NCBI RefSeq assembly: GCF_019929665.1 | Contig: NZ_JAHZPZ010000002.1 | Location: forward strand, 310,001-374,000 | Reading direction: 5' to 3' | DNA: 64,000 nucleotides | Origin: Streptococcus infantis | GTDB lineage: Bacteria > Bacillota > Bacilli > Lactobacillales > Streptococcaceae | Shown here: positions 38,365-47,214 of the stretch, piece after piece | Numbering within the stretch: the stretch's first letter is position 1 | Layout of the letters: every line of letters starts with the position of its first letter | The notes under the pieces: generated by a model | The model's database searches: none | What the model was told of the DNA's origin: nothing | What the model saw: the letters and a program-made list of their open reading frames with translations, nothing else | Position numbers and translations under genes: made by a program

Positions 38365-39828
38365 ATGTCAATTACATCATTTGTAAAAAGAATTCAAGAT
38401 ATCACTCGAAACGATGCTGGTGTTAATGGTGATGCTCAACGTATTGAGCAAATGTCTTGGTTATTATTCTTAAAAATTTATGATAGCCGTGAAATGGTTT
38501 GGGAATTAGAAGAAGACGAGTATGAGTCAATTATCCCAGAGGAATTAAAATGGCGGAATTGGGCTCATGCTCAAAATGGGGAACGGGTATTGACAGGCGA
38601 TGAATTACTTGATTTTGTCAATAACAAGTTATTCAAAGAGTTGAAAGAGCTTGAAATAACTTCAAATATGCCTATTCGAAAAACGATTGTTAAATCAGCT
38701 TTTGAAGATGCGAACAACTATATGAAAAATGGCGTCTTGTTACGCCAAGTCATCAATGTTATTGATGAAGTTGATTTCAATAGCCCTGAAGATCGTCATT
38801 CGTTTAATGATATTTACGAAAAAATTCTTAAAGATATTCAAAATGCTGGGAACTCAGGAGAATTTTATACGCCACGTGCAGCGACTGATTTTATCGCCGA
38901 AGTTCTTGACCCAAAGCTTGGAGAATCAATGGCAGACCTTGCTTGCGGAACAGGAGGCTTCTTAACTTCGACTCTGAACCGTTTAAGTAGTCAACGTAAA
39001 ACTAGTGAAGATACCAAAAAATATAATACAGCTGTTTTTGGTATTGAAAAGAAAGCATTTCCTCATCTTTTAGCAGTTACAAATCTGTTTCTTCACGAAA
39101 TCGATGACCCTAAAATTGTTCATGGAAATACTTTGGAGAAAAATGTTCGTGAATATACGGATGATGAAAAATTTGACATTATTATGATGAATCCACCTTT
39201 TGGAGGGTCAGAATTAGAAACAATAAAAAATAACTTTCCAGCAGAATTACGGAGTTCTGAAACGGCTGATTTATTTATGGCTGTCATTATGTATCGTTTG
39301 AAAGAAAATGGTCGTGTTGGAGTTATTTTACCTGATGGTTTTCTATTTGGTGAAGGTGTAAAAACTCGCTTGAAACAAAAACTGGTAGATGAGTTCAACT
39401 TGCATACGATTATTAGGTTGCCTCATAGTGTCTTTGCACCGTATACAGGAATCCATACGAACATTCTTTTCTTTGATAAAACAAAGAAAACAGAAGAAAC
39501 TTGGTTTTATCGTTTAGATATGCCAGATGGTTATAAAAATTTCTCGAAAACTAAGCCGATGAAGTCAGAACACTTCAATCCTGTTCGTGACTGGTGGGAA
39601 AATCGTGAAGAGATTCTGGAAGGTAAGTTCTACAAATCTAAATCATTTACACCTAGTGAATTGGCTGAGTTGAATTATAATTTAGACCAGTGTGGTTTTC
39701 CAAAAGAGGAAGAGGAAATCTTAAATCCCTTTGAGTTGATTCAGAATTATCAAGCGGAAAGAGCAACTTTAAATCATAAGATTGATAATGTATTAGCTGA
39801 TATTTTGCAGTTGTTGGAGGACAAATAA
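38365..39828 (+). CDS. hsdM: Type I DNA methyltransferase HsdM
   Basis: 487-residue N6-adenine methyltransferase subunit with SAM motif DLACGTGGF and catalytic NPPFG (IIMMNPPFGGSE). An N-terminal helical domain contacts HsdS. The stop overlaps the hsdS start by one base (TAATG). GAAAGGAAAGT precedes its own ATG. It is constant while HsdS varies. Confidence 0.96.
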   Translation: MSITSFVKRIQDITRNDAGVNGDAQRIEQMSWLLFLKIYDSREMVWELEEDEYESIIPEELKWRNWAHAQNGERVLTGDELLDFVNNKLFKELKELEITSNMPIRKTIVKSAFEDANNYMKNGVLLRQVINVIDEVDFNSPEDRHSFNDIYEKILKDIQNAGNSGEFYTPRAATDFIAEVLDPKLGESMADLACGTGGFLTSTLNRLSSQRKTSEDTKKYNTAVFGIEKKAFPHLLAVTNLFLHEIDDPKIVHGNTLEKNVREYTDDEKFDIIMMNPPFGGSELETIKNNFPAELRSSETADLFMAVIMYRLKENGRVGVILPDGFLFGEGVKTRLKQKLVDEFNLHTIIRLPHSVFAPYTGIHTNILFFDKTKKTEETWFYRLDMPDGYKNFSKTKPMKSEHFNPVRDWWENREEILEGKFYKSKSFTPSELAELNYNLDQCGFPKEEEEILNPFELIQNYQAERATLNHKIDNVLADILQLLEDK

Positions 39829-41375
39829 TGACACCAGAACAACTTAAAGCAAGCATTCTCCAAAGAGCGATGGAAGGGAAATTAGTGCCGCAAAATCCCA
39901 ATGACGAACCTGCAAGTGAATTGTTAAAGAGAATTAAAGCTGAAAAAGAAAAACTTATCAGTGAAGGAAAAATCAAACGAGATAAAAAGGAAACCGAGAT
40001 ATTTCGTGGTGATGATGGGAAACATTATGAGAAGTTCGCTGATGGAAGCACTCAAGAAATTGATGTTCCTTATGATATTCCTGAGAATTGGAAGTGGGTG
40101 AGGATAAAATCAATTTATTGGAATTTTGGGCAAAATAAGCCAGAGAAATTCTTTAGGTATATAGATACGTCTAGTATTGATAGAAAAAAGAATATAATCA
40201 ACTATAAAAATCTACAATATCTTTCACCTGAACAAGCTCCTTCCCGTGCTAGAAAATTAGTTTCGCAGAATAGTGTCTTATTTTCAACAGTTAGACCATA
40301 TCTAAAAAATATTGCTGTAGTTAGAGAACTTAAAGAGTATTTGATAGCTAGTACAGCATTTATTGTTTTGGATACTTTACTTAACGAAACATATTTGAAA
40401 TATTATTTATTATCAGATAATTTTATCAATCGTGTTAATAATAAATCTACTGGAACAAGTTATCCTGCAATCAATGATTATAATTTTAATCTATTGTTAA
40501 TTGCTATCCCTCCGCTAGCCGAACAACAACGAATAGTAGAAGTAATCGAATCAGCTTTAGAAAAAGTAGATGAATATGCTGAAAGTTATAATAGACTAGA
40601 ACAGCTAGATAAAGAATTTCCAGATAAACTAAAAAAATCTATTCTTCAATATGCTATGCAAGGAAAATTAGTTGAACAAGACCCAAATGATGAATCAGTC
40701 GAAGTTTTACTTGAAAAAATACGAGCAGAAAAACAAAAACTCTTCGAAGAAGGCAAGATTAAAAAGAAAGATTTAGAGATTTCAATTGTTTCCCAAGGAG
40801 ATGATAACTCTTATTATGGGAATATACCTATGAATTGGGTTGTTATAAAAATAAAAGATATTTTTTCAATAAATACAGGTCTTTCTTACAAGAAGGGCGA
40901 TTTAAGCATTAATAATAAAGGTGTTAGAATTATACGTGGTGGTAATATTAAGCCTTTAGAATTTTCTCTTTTAGATAATGATTACTACATTGATACACAA
41001 TTCATCTCCTCTGAGCAAGTTTATTTAAAACATAATCAGCTAATAACACCTGTATCAACCTCTTTAGAACATATTGGAAAGTTTGCAAGAATCGATAAAG
41101 ATTATGATGGTGTTGTGGCTGGTGGATTTATTTTCCAATTAACACCATTCGAAAGTTCAGAGATTACTTCAAAATTTCTATTATTTAACTTGTCCTCTCC
41201 GTTATTTTATAAACAATTGAAATCAATAACTAAACTATCAGGTCAAGCTTTATATAATATTTCTAAAACTACACTGAGCGAGCTATTAATTCCGTTAGCT
41301 CCTTTTGAGGTACAGGAACTTATTACTCAGAAAGTTGAGAAACTTTTTGAAAAAGTAAGTCAATTCCCTGAGTAA
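39828..41375 (+). CDS. hsdS: Active type I specificity subunit HsdS
   Basis: 515 residues: N-terminal conserved segment (1-85, with SILQRAMEGKLVPQNPNDEP), TRD1 (about 86-230), central conserved repeat (about 231-330, a duplicate of the N-terminal helix: SILQYAMQGKLVEQDPNDES) and TRD2 (about 331-505). TRD1 and TRD2 choose the two halves of the target. The 66-bp segment 40019-40084 and the 300-bp segment 40519-40818 recur inverted in silent cassettes, so this gene is expected to switch. Its 3' end overlaps an antisense hsdS cassette in a palindrome. Confidence 0.95.
   Translation: MTPEQLKASILQRAMEGKLVPQNPNDEPASELLKRIKAEKEKLISEGKIKRDKKETEIFRGDDGKHYEKFADGSTQEIDVPYDIPENWKWVRIKSIYWNFGQNKPEKFFRYIDTSSIDRKKNIINYKNLQYLSPEQAPSRARKLVSQNSVLFSTVRPYLKNIAVVRELKEYLIASTAFIVLDTLLNETYLKYYLLSDNFINRVNNKSTGTSYPAINDYNFNLLLIAIPPLAEQQRIVEVIESALEKVDEYAESYNRLEQLDKEFPDKLKKSILQYAMQGKLVEQDPNDESVEVLLEKIRAEKQKLFEEGKIKKKDLEISIVSQGDDNSYYGNIPMNWVVIKIKDIFSINTGLSYKKGDLSINNKGVRIIRGGNIKPLEFSLLDNDYYIDTQFISSEQVYLKHNQLITPVSTSLEHIGKFARIDKDYDGVVAGGFIFQLTPFESSEITSKFLLFNLSSPLFYKQLKSITKLSGQALYNISKTTLSELLIPLAPFEVQELITQKVEKLFEKVSQFPE
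40019..40084 (+). repeat. Inverted repeat (66 bp) before TRD1, active copy
   Basis: Reverse complement recurs at 43979-44044 with a single mismatch. Recombination here would exchange TRD1, TRD2 and everything between, about 4.0 kb. It corresponds in position to the 85-bp IR2 recalled for SpnIII. Confidence 0.9.
40519..40818 (+). repeat. Inverted repeat (300 bp) between TRD1 and TRD2, active copy
   Basis: Reverse complement recurs at 43239-43538 with one mismatch seen by eye. It codes for the central conserved region. Recombination exchanges TRD2 only. It corresponds to the IR3 recalled for SpnIII (333 bp). Confidence 0.92.
40808..40818 (+). repeat. Short inverted repeat (11 bp) at TRD2 start
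   Basis: CTCTTATTATG, inverted at 41856-41866 at the start of the promoterless cassette. It is the only shared sequence there and parallels the 15-bp IR1 of SpnIII, a plausible target of the locus recombinase. Confidence 0.75.
41323..41375. repeat. 53-bp imperfect palindrome at convergent hsdS ends
   Basis: TTACTCAG...CTGAGTAA ends with the core ACTTTTTGAAAAAGT, read in both directions as related C-terminal HsdS residues (FEKVSQFPE on plus, FQKVSQLSE on minus). Confidence 0.8.
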
Positions 41376-41866
41376 TACGCATTTGTTCATTCCTAGGTAA
41401 TACAGGAATCAATATGTTCCCCAAGTTATTTTTACTAACACCTCCAATTATTCCAGATTTATTTTTTTGGAAATCACTTAAAAATTGTGGACTTTGAAGA
41501 AAATAATAAAGAAATTTATTTTCTCCGTAGTAAAATGATAAATTGCACAACTTATTACCAAAGCAGACATCTTGTTTCAACAGTCCTATTTTGCGTCCAG
41601 CACTGCCACCTTCTAAGCACAGCAATACAGAATTGAAATAGCTAATTTTGAATTTTGACAAATAGTTATCGGGAATTCTAATGCCGTTATCATAATTAAT
41701 GGTATTATCAAAATTGACATCCTTGGTAGCAATATAATTAATCCCATCTACTCCAGAAAAATATTTTTTCTTTTCAGTAGAGTTAATACTATTTCCAGTG
41801 TAGAGATTGGAGACGCTGTCTAGAGTTGAAAGCATCCAGTTTCTCGGTAACTGCTCATAATAAGAG
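41323..41866 (-). pseudogene. Silent hsdS cassette (alternative TRD2)
   Basis: Antisense to hsdS. It encodes a second-half specificity domain (GSYYEQLPRNWMLSTL... to VSQLSE) with no start codon, RBS or promoter of its own; the open frame to 41931 begins at a TTG inside the recombinase gene. Its last codons overlap the active hsdS 3' end. By inversion at the 11-bp repeats it can replace TRD2 of the active gene. It is a storage cassette, not a decayed gene. Confidence 0.88.
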
Positions 41867-41917
41867 CCATAATCACAAAAAAATAGCAGATAGTCAATTT
41901 GACCACCTGTTATTTTT

Positions 41918-42715
41918 TTACCAATTAACAATTTTATCTACAATATTTTGTTGTTCGGTAGCTGTTTTTCTTAGATAAATTCGAGTAGTTTCTATACTTT
42001 CATGCCCCATCAAATCTGCTAGCAAAGCAATATCGTTATACTTCGCTAAAAAATTCTTAGCAAATAAATGTCTAAAAGAATGAGGATAGACTACTTTAGA
42101 ATTCATTTTGTATTTATCTGCATAATTTTTTAACTGTTGAGCAACTCCTCTTGCTGTAATTGGTTCGTTAAATTTATTCAAAAATAAATAACCACTTCGG
42201 CGATTTTCTGATTCTAACCAACTAAGACAACTATTTCTTAATTTTTTAGGAATGTACAGTCTACGAATTTTACCACCTTTTGAGTAAATGTCAAAATAAC
42301 CGATTTCTACATGCTCTACTTTTAGTTTAATAAGTTCACTTACACGAGCCCCAGTTGCACCTAAAAACCAAACGACAAAATGCCATTTTAAAATACCATC
42401 TTTTTTCAAACTACGTTTAAGAAAAAGGTAATCAGCATGGCTAATGACATCTTCTAAAAACGGTTTTTGCTGTACTTTGACAAATTTTAATTTCAAATCA
42501 TCATGACCAATAAAGACCAGATATTTATTTACTCCTTGTAGTCGCAAATTGACAGTTTTAGGTTTAAAATTGTCTAATAAATATCCCTTGTATTCAAATA
42601 AATCTTCCATTTTGAGTTCGTAATTCTCCAAGAAAAATCGAACACCATAAAGGTACGAACGCACAGTATTTTCAGCTAAACCATCTTTCTTCAAATGTAA
42701 TTCAAAATCTTTCAA
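41918..42715 (-). CDS. creX: Tyrosine recombinase of the ivr locus (CreX/PsrA-like)
   Basis: 265-residue XerC/D-type recombinase with N-terminal SAM-like domain and catalytic residues Arg124 (GARVSEL), His212 and Arg215 (HSFRH), His238 (GHES) and nucleophile Tyr247 (IYLRK). It starts with TTG; AGGAG lies 7 bp before. A TATAAT (42766-42771, minus) precedes it. It lies inside the larger invertible segments and would itself flip. It is the likely enzyme for the short-repeat inversion. Confidence 0.92.
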   Translation of the reverse strand: MKDFELHLKKDGLAENTVRSYLYGVRFFLENYELKMEDLFEYKGYLLDNFKPKTVNLRLQGVNKYLVFIGHDDLKLKFVKVQQKPFLEDVISHADYLFLKRSLKKDGILKWHFVVWFLGATGARVSELIKLKVEHVEIGYFDIYSKGGKIRRLYIPKKLRNSCLSWLESENRRSGYLFLNKFNEPITARGVAQQLKNYADKYKMNSKVVYPHSFRHLFAKNFLAKYNDIALLADLMGHESIETTRIYLRKTATEQQNIVDKIVNW

Positions 42716-43238
42716 CGTAAAACTCCTATCTTATGTTTGATAGAAATTCCACCGCACGTAAAACTATTATACTAAATTAGTCGATTAATTTGTGAGAATA
42801 TTTGAGTGATTTTACTTGATATACGTTTTTGTTCTTGGATTGGAGGAAGGGCGACTATAAGTTCTTTAAATAATGTTTTATTAAGATGAGGGATCGCAGA
42901 TCCAGTTTTTGAATTTTTTAAAAGTTCTTTTTTACTGTCTATATATAAATCTATATATTTCTTTGACCCAGCTTCTAGATAGTGAATTTTCTTAAACGTT
43001 GACCCCATATATCCATCATGAGGTATTATAAATAACTCTCCTGAATTTTCTCCATCTACAAGAATTACTGTATCTTTTGAATGTACTTTATTGCCTTTTT
43101 CTTTAAATTCAGCATCCTTAATCCCTCGTAAAGTCTTTACATCCCAATAAATAAGACGTTCATTTTGTTGTTTAGTTCCATTATCCAATTGCAATAAATT
43201 TTTTAATTTAAAAAGTTGCCAAGTATTTGGTACTTCCT

Positions 43239-43538
43239 CATAATAAGAGTTATCATCTCCTTGGGAAACAATTGAAATCTCTAAATCTTTCTTTTTAATC
43301 TTGCCTTCTTCGAAGAGTTTTTGTTTTTCTGCTCGTATTTTTTCAAGTAAAACTTCGACTGATTCATCATTTGGGTCTTGTTCAACTAATTTTCCTTGCA
43401 TAGCATATTGAAGAATAGATTTTTTTAGTTTATCTGGAAATTCTTTATCTAGCTGTTCTAGTCTATTATAACTTTCAGCATATTCATCTACTTTTTCTAA
43501 AGCTGATTCGATTGCTTCTACTATTCGTTGTTGTTCGG
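43239..43538 (-). repeat. Inverted repeat (300 bp), silent copy
   Basis: Reverse-complement partner of 40519-40818; one C/T difference found near its start. Confidence 0.92.
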
Positions 43539-43978
43539 ATAGTGGGGGGAGAGGGATAATGATATTTCTTAGTCTAGTTAAAGATACAAAACTTTGCACT
43601 GCACCAGAAGCATTCTTTTTCAATTCATTAGTATGATATACAATAAAGAAATAGATATACTTCATATTTAAGCTGTTCATATTTTTAAAAATAGCTATAT
43701 TTTTAACAGAAAAGTCGTAACTGATTTTCGGTACAAGAACGGGATTTCCTATTGTGCCAATCATTGCTAATAAAATATCGTTTTTATCAACTTTTGAACG
43801 TTTATTAATTTCCAAAGAGTCTTCAATGCTAATAAGTTTTGATGGTTCTTTGACAAGCTTGCCATCTACTAGATTTTTACTTGTTAATAGAGGTACTCCT
43901 TTGTTAACATATTTAGGTGTAGAGTGAGTTCCGTCTCGGACATCTAATACATTATTTATCCTCCTCCACTCCCAACTA

Positions 43979-44044
43979 TCAGGAATATCATAAGGAACAT
44001 CAATTTCTTGAGTGCTTCCATCAGCAAACTTCTCATAATGTTTC
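43979..44044 (-). repeat. Inverted repeat (66 bp), silent copy
   Basis: Reverse-complement partner of 40019-40084 with one mismatch. Confidence 0.9.
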
Positions 44045-44061
44045 TTATGTGCTTCAAATAT

Positions 44062-44085
44062 ATAAAAAGGCGTAAAAATACGCCT
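44062..44085 (-). terminator. Terminator guarding the silent hsdS cassette
   Basis: Minus-strand AGGCGTA/TACGCCT stem, 4-nt loop, then TTTTTATAT. It stops transcripts coming from the glnA side before the cassette. Confidence 0.85.
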
Positions 44086-44228
44086 ATAGATAATGGAGTT
44101 AAAATAGGTTTATTGTTGATGAGATTGTAGATAGTTTAATTTTTTACTTCCAAACGAATATTCAAAACCTCCACTTTTTCTGCCTATAGTTGTTCGTCCT
44201 AAAATTCAATATTTTCAGGTTTTTTCGT
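44086..44228 (-). other. Gene-free spacer between remnant and silent cassette
   Basis: 143 bp with short open stretches but no start, RBS or recognised motif. It may be more of the decayed gene upstream. Confidence 0.4.
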
Positions 44229-44648
44229 TTAGCAACCTCGGCAGAAATATTCTTCTGGTCGTTCAAGATTCAAAAATCGACAAGCATAAACAAAACGATC
44301 GCCATCATCATTTATTGGGATAATATAGTAGATTGAAATAAGATGTGAACAAATCGATTAGGAAAGTTAAATTAATTTCTAGAAATGTTTTAGCAGATGC
44401 AGTGTACTATTCTAGTCTCAATTCACTATAGGTTCAAATATATCTTTCAAAAAAATATTTACAGATGTGTAATTTTGAAGCTTGCAAAAGTTAGTGAGCT
44501 TGTAGATTTCGATTTGAGGCAGTTTGTTTTCTTTCCCGATATTGTTTTCAAAATTGAATTTTTCTATAATGACTCCTTGGTTTTCTTCTACACGTTTGAT
44601 GATAGATTTAATTTGCAAAAGAATCAAGAGGATTTTTCGAAAAATAAA
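44229..44648 (-). pseudogene. Unknown gene remnant split by a RUP-like element
   Basis: Two minus-strand fragments flank the repeat: the upstream one ends ...NIFLKDIFEP and the downstream one continues IIPINDDGDRFVYACRFL to a CRGC C-terminus. Excising the repeat with one TA restores a single frame of roughly 90 residues across the join. The 5' end lacks an ATG and RBS, so it is also truncated near the glnA terminator. The family is not recognised; CRGC at the end is its only distinctive feature. Confidence 0.7.
44324..44430. mobile_element. RUP-like 107-bp element
   Basis: 107 bp with imperfect terminal inverted repeats (TATAGTAGATTGAAAT and, at the other end, reverse complement TATAGTGAATTGAGAC) and TA at both edges. 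The interior (ACAAATCGATTAGGA, AATGTTTTAG, GTGTACTATTCTAG) agrees closely with the pneumococcal RUP repeat as I recall it. RUP is thought to be mobilised by IS630-Spn1 transposase. It interrupts a gene remnant. Confidence 0.82.
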
Positions 44649-44668
44649 TAGCGACCGAAATCGCTAAT
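44636..44668 (-). terminator. glnA terminator
   Basis: Minus-strand TAGCGA/TCGCTA stem with a 6-nt loop followed by TTTATTTTT, about 75 bp after the glnA stop. Confidence 0.8.
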
Positions 44669-44740
44669 TTAGGGGTTATAAGTATTCGATTGCTTAGACT
44701 GCTGTATGACTGCTTACCCTCAGACAATCTTTCTTCTCTA

Positions 44741-46087
44741 TTAGTAAAGGTCTAAATAATTATCAATTTCCCATTGTGAAACGAAGGTTGCATAGCTTGC
44801 CCATTCAATTCGTTTGGCTTCAAGGAAGCTAGTGTAGATGTGTTCACCTAGAGCTGCTTTAACCACTTCGTCTTCTGTCATAGCCTTCAAAGCGTTGTGA
44901 AGAGTTGATGGAAGATCTGTGATACCAGCCTCTTTACGCTCTTCTGCAGTCATGATATAGATGTTTTCTTCGATTGGCGCTGGTGCTTCGATTTTGTTTT
45001 CAATACCGTGCAAACCAACTTCCAAAAGAACAGCCATTGCGATATATGGATTTGCCATTGGGTCTACTGAGCGCAATTCCAAACGAGTTCCCATTCCACG
45101 AGTAGCAGGAACGCGCACCAACGGTGAACGGTTACGACCAGCCCAAGCGATGTAAACCGGCGCTTCGTAGCCTGGAACCAAACGTTTGTATGAGTTAACT
45201 GTCGGGTTCATGATAGCTGTGTAGTTGTAGGCGTGCTTGATCAAACCACCAAGGAAATGATAGGCTGTTTCTGACAATTGCATTCCTTTTGGATCATTTG
45301 GATCAAAGAAAGCGTTGTTCCCTTCATCATCAAACAAGGACATATTGCAGTGCATTCCTGAACCAGCGATACCAAATTTAGGTTTAGCCATAAAGGTTGC
45401 ATACAAACCATGTTTACGCGCAATTGTCTTTACAACAAGTTTAAAGATTTGAATCTTGTCACATGCACGAAGAACTTCATCATACTTAAAGTCAATCTCA
45501 TGTTGACCTACGGCAACTTCGTGGTGACTGGCCTCTACTTCAAATCCCATCTTGGTCAAGACATTCACAATCTCACGACGAGTATTGTCGGCAAGGTCAG
45601 TAGGTGCCAAGTCAAAGTAACCGCCCTTGTCATTTACTTCAAGAGTTGGGTCTCCATTTTCATCAAGCTTAAATAGGAAGAATTCTGGTTCCGGACCAAG
45701 GTTGAAAGATTTGAATCCAACTTTCTCCATGTGATGAAGAGCTCGTTTAAGGTTGCTTCGAGGATCTCCAGCAAATGGCTCTCCTTCTGTTGTATAGACA
45801 TCACAGATTAATCCTGCAACACTACCGTTCTCATCTCCCCAAGGGAAGACAGTCCATGTGTCCAGGTCAGGGTACAAGTACATATCTGATTCATTGATAC
45901 GAACAAACCCTTCAATAGAAGATCCATCAAACATAGCCTTGTTTGACAAGACCTTGTCTAGTTGTTCATCTGTAGCAGGAATTTCGACGTTTTTCATTGT
46001 TCCCAAAATATCTGAAAACATGAGACGGATAAAGGTTACATTTTTTTCCTTAACTTCACGACGAATATCTGCAGCTGTGATTGGCAT
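44741..46087 (-). CDS. glnA: Glutamine synthetase type I
   Basis: Makes glutamine from glutamate and ammonia. The 448-residue GSI-alpha enzyme shows DGSSIEGF, the EPEFFLF and [16 protein letters not shown] metal sites, [10 protein letters not shown] and RSPLVRVP. No adenylylation-site insertion of the GSI-beta type is visible. Located 35 bp after glnR; the pair is repressed by GlnR. Glutamine-bound GlnA is known to modulate GlnR in Firmicutes. Confidence 0.98.
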   Translation of the reverse strand: MPITAADIRREVKEKNVTFIRLMFSDILGTMKNVEIPATDEQLDKVLSNKAMFDGSSIEGFVRINESDMYLYPDLDTWTVFPWGDENGSVAGLICDVYTTEGEPFAGDPRSNLKRALHHMEKVGFKSFNLGPEPEFFLFKLDENGDPTLEVNDKGGYFDLAPTDLADNTRREIVNVLTKMGFEVEASHHEVAVGQHEIDFKYDEVLRACDKIQIFKLVVKTIARKHGLYATFMAKPKFGIAGSGMHCNMSLFDDEGNNAFFDPNDPKGMQLSETAYHFLGGLIKHAYNYTAIMNPTVNSYKRLVPGYEAPVYIAWAGRNRSPLVRVPATRGMGTRLELRSVDPMANPYIAMAVLLEVGLHGIENKIEAPAPIEENIYIMTAEERKEAGITDLPSTLHNALKAMTEDEVVKAALGEHIYTSFLEAKRIEWASYATFVSQWEIDNYLDLY

Positions 46088-46122
46088 GGTTTTTCTCCTT
46101 ATATATGACGATTTGCGGTTGC

Positions 46123-46479
46123 CTAACCGCGACCAAAAGGTGATTGTTGAGAAGCAAAGCGACTTTGTTGAAGAACTTCATTCCGAAGGGCCCGACGAAC
46201 CTCAGTTTGACTAACTGGTTTCTTGGCTTTCGCCTCACGTTCGGCATATTTTTTCTTGATAGCAGCAATGTTCAGACCTTCAGAGATATAGTCCTTAATC
46301 TCAAGCAACCGATCCATATCATTTAAAGAATACATCCGGCGGTTACCTTCGTTTCGATCAGGTTTTATCAACTCCTGATCTTCATAATAACGAATTTGAC
46401 GCGCCGAAAGATCGGTCAGCTTCATAACACTACCAATGGGGAAAACTGCCATATTGCGACGAAATTCTTTTTCCTTCAT
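46123..46479 (-). CDS. glnR: MerR-family nitrogen repressor GlnR
   Basis: 118-residue repressor of nitrogen genes. N-terminal winged helix ([35 protein letters not shown]) and a C-terminal tail that senses feedback-inhibited GlnA. The ATG at 46479 is chosen over the in-frame GTG at 46485 because GAGGAA is correctly spaced. First gene of glnRA. Confidence 0.96.
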   Translation of the reverse strand: MKEKEFRRNMAVFPIGSVMKLTDLSARQIRYYEDQELIKPDRNEGNRRMYSLNDMDRLLEIKDYISEGLNIAAIKKKYAEREAKAKKPVSQTEVRRALRNEVLQQSRFASQQSPFGRG

Positions 46480-46503
46480 GTGCACTTCCTCTTCTTTCTG
46501 TCT

Positions 46504-46532
46504 ATTATAGTCTAAAAAAAATCAATCGTCAA
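46504..46532 (-). promoter_or_regulatory. glnRA promoter
   Basis: Minus-strand -35 TTGACG (46527-46532), 17-bp spacer, -10 TATAAT (46504-46509). Confidence 0.88.
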
Positions 46533-46539
46533 TTGTTAA

Positions 46540-46556
46540 TGTCATATCTTGTGACA
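46540..46556 (-). promoter_or_regulatory. GlnR operator
   Basis: TGTCA, 7 bp, TGACA on the minus strand matches the GlnR/TnrA consensus TGTNA-N7-TNACA exactly. It lies 7 bp upstream of the -35. Confidence 0.9.
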
Positions 46557-46561
46557 TTATT

Positions 46562-47086
46562 TTATTTTTTCTGTATGAGACTCCGCAAGCGATCAATATC
46601 ATAATTTACTAGAATTGCTACAAAAACTCCCATAAAAGTCTCAAAAACTCGAGCAAACACGTACAAAACAGTCTCTCCGCTCGGAATTGATAGGGTAATA
46701 ATCAGCATAGCTGCAACTCCCCCAATGACTCCCGACTTATTGTTCATGGCAACATTTGTCATGATGGTTAACATGGTACATATCGGAACCACAAGGAGAG
46801 TTACCCAAAAGGCTCCATGAAAAAAGTTGTTCAAGAGAAAGAAAATCAGCGCATAAAAACCACCGATACTATTCCCTAAGATACGAGATGTCCCAAAGTG
46901 GACACTCTTATCAAAGTCTTCTCTCAAGCTAAAAACGGCTGTAAGAGCTCCAATCTGAAGTCCCTTCCATCCAAAAAAACCAAAAATCATGAGGACCAAA
47001 AAAACAGCGATTCCTGTTTTAAAGGTGCGCATCCCCAACTTGAACTTGTTTTTATCAAATCTATACTTTTTAAAATAACTCATCAT
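46562..47086 (-). CDS. FUSC/aromatic-acid-exporter-like membrane protein
   Basis: About 174 residues with four or five membrane segments (TGIAVFLVLMIFGFF, GGFYALIFFLLNNFF, VTLLVVPICTMLTIM, GVIGGVAAMLIITLSI, VFETFMGVFVAILV). It resembles the N-terminal half of the ArAE_1/FUSC family found as DUF939-type proteins in Firmicutes. Start uncertain: 47086 (MMSYF) is preferred; 47107 is an alternative without RBS. Substrate unknown. Confidence 0.75.
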   Translation of the reverse strand: MMSYFKKYRFDKNKFKLGMRTFKTGIAVFLVLMIFGFFGWKGLQIGALTAVFSLREDFDKSVHFGTSRILGNSIGGFYALIFFLLNNFFHGAFWVTLLVVPICTMLTIMTNVAMNNKSGVIGGVAAMLIITLSIPSGETVLYVFARVFETFMGVFVAILVNYDIDRLRSLIQKK

Positions 47087-47165
47087 TTCATCTTTCTTTT
47101 TTTCCATTTTATCATAATTTTACTTTTTTGAGAAAAGGATTCGTCAAATGAAGAAAATAAGAACT

Positions 47166-47197
47166 AAAAAGAGAAGGGAATAAACCCTTCTCTTTTT
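47166..47197 (-). terminator. Terminator of the division/cell-wall cluster
   Basis: AAAAAGAGAAGGG pairs with CCCTTCTCTTTTT around a 6-nt loop, with U-rich ends; located about 20 bp after mraY. Confidence 0.9.
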
Positions 47198-47214
47198 CAA
47201 TTCGATATTCTATT

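Larger units (their letters stand above)
42772..44044 (-). pseudogene. Silent hsdS cassette with TRD1' and TRD2'
   Basis: Antisense to hsdS. The open frame runs from the 66-bp repeat (FADGSTQEIDVPYDIPD) through an alternative TRD1, the 300-bp repeat and an alternative TRD2 to ISSKITQIFSQINRLI and a stop. There is no N-terminal start region; the first ATG-like codon is internal (43815). An intrinsic terminator sits directly upstream (44062-44085) and should keep the cassette silent. It is the donor for both TRDs. Confidence 0.9.

Noticed and set aside
41866..41931. Extension of the silent TRD2 cassette ORF to a TTG at 41931
   Set aside because: The extra frame runs into the recombinase gene and has no homology to HsdS and no RBS; the cassette is taken to begin at the 11-bp repeat.
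42766..42771. Complete recombinase promoter
   Set aside because: A -10 TATAAT is present on minus, but no -35 at 16-18 bp was found, so it is mentioned only in the recombinase entry.
44397..44651. 84-residue plus-strand ORF and 69-residue minus ORF between glnA and the ivr locus
   Set aside because: The plus ORF begins inside the RUP-like element and has no RBS; the minus ORF is the upstream half of the split remnant, so it is described as part of that pseudogene.
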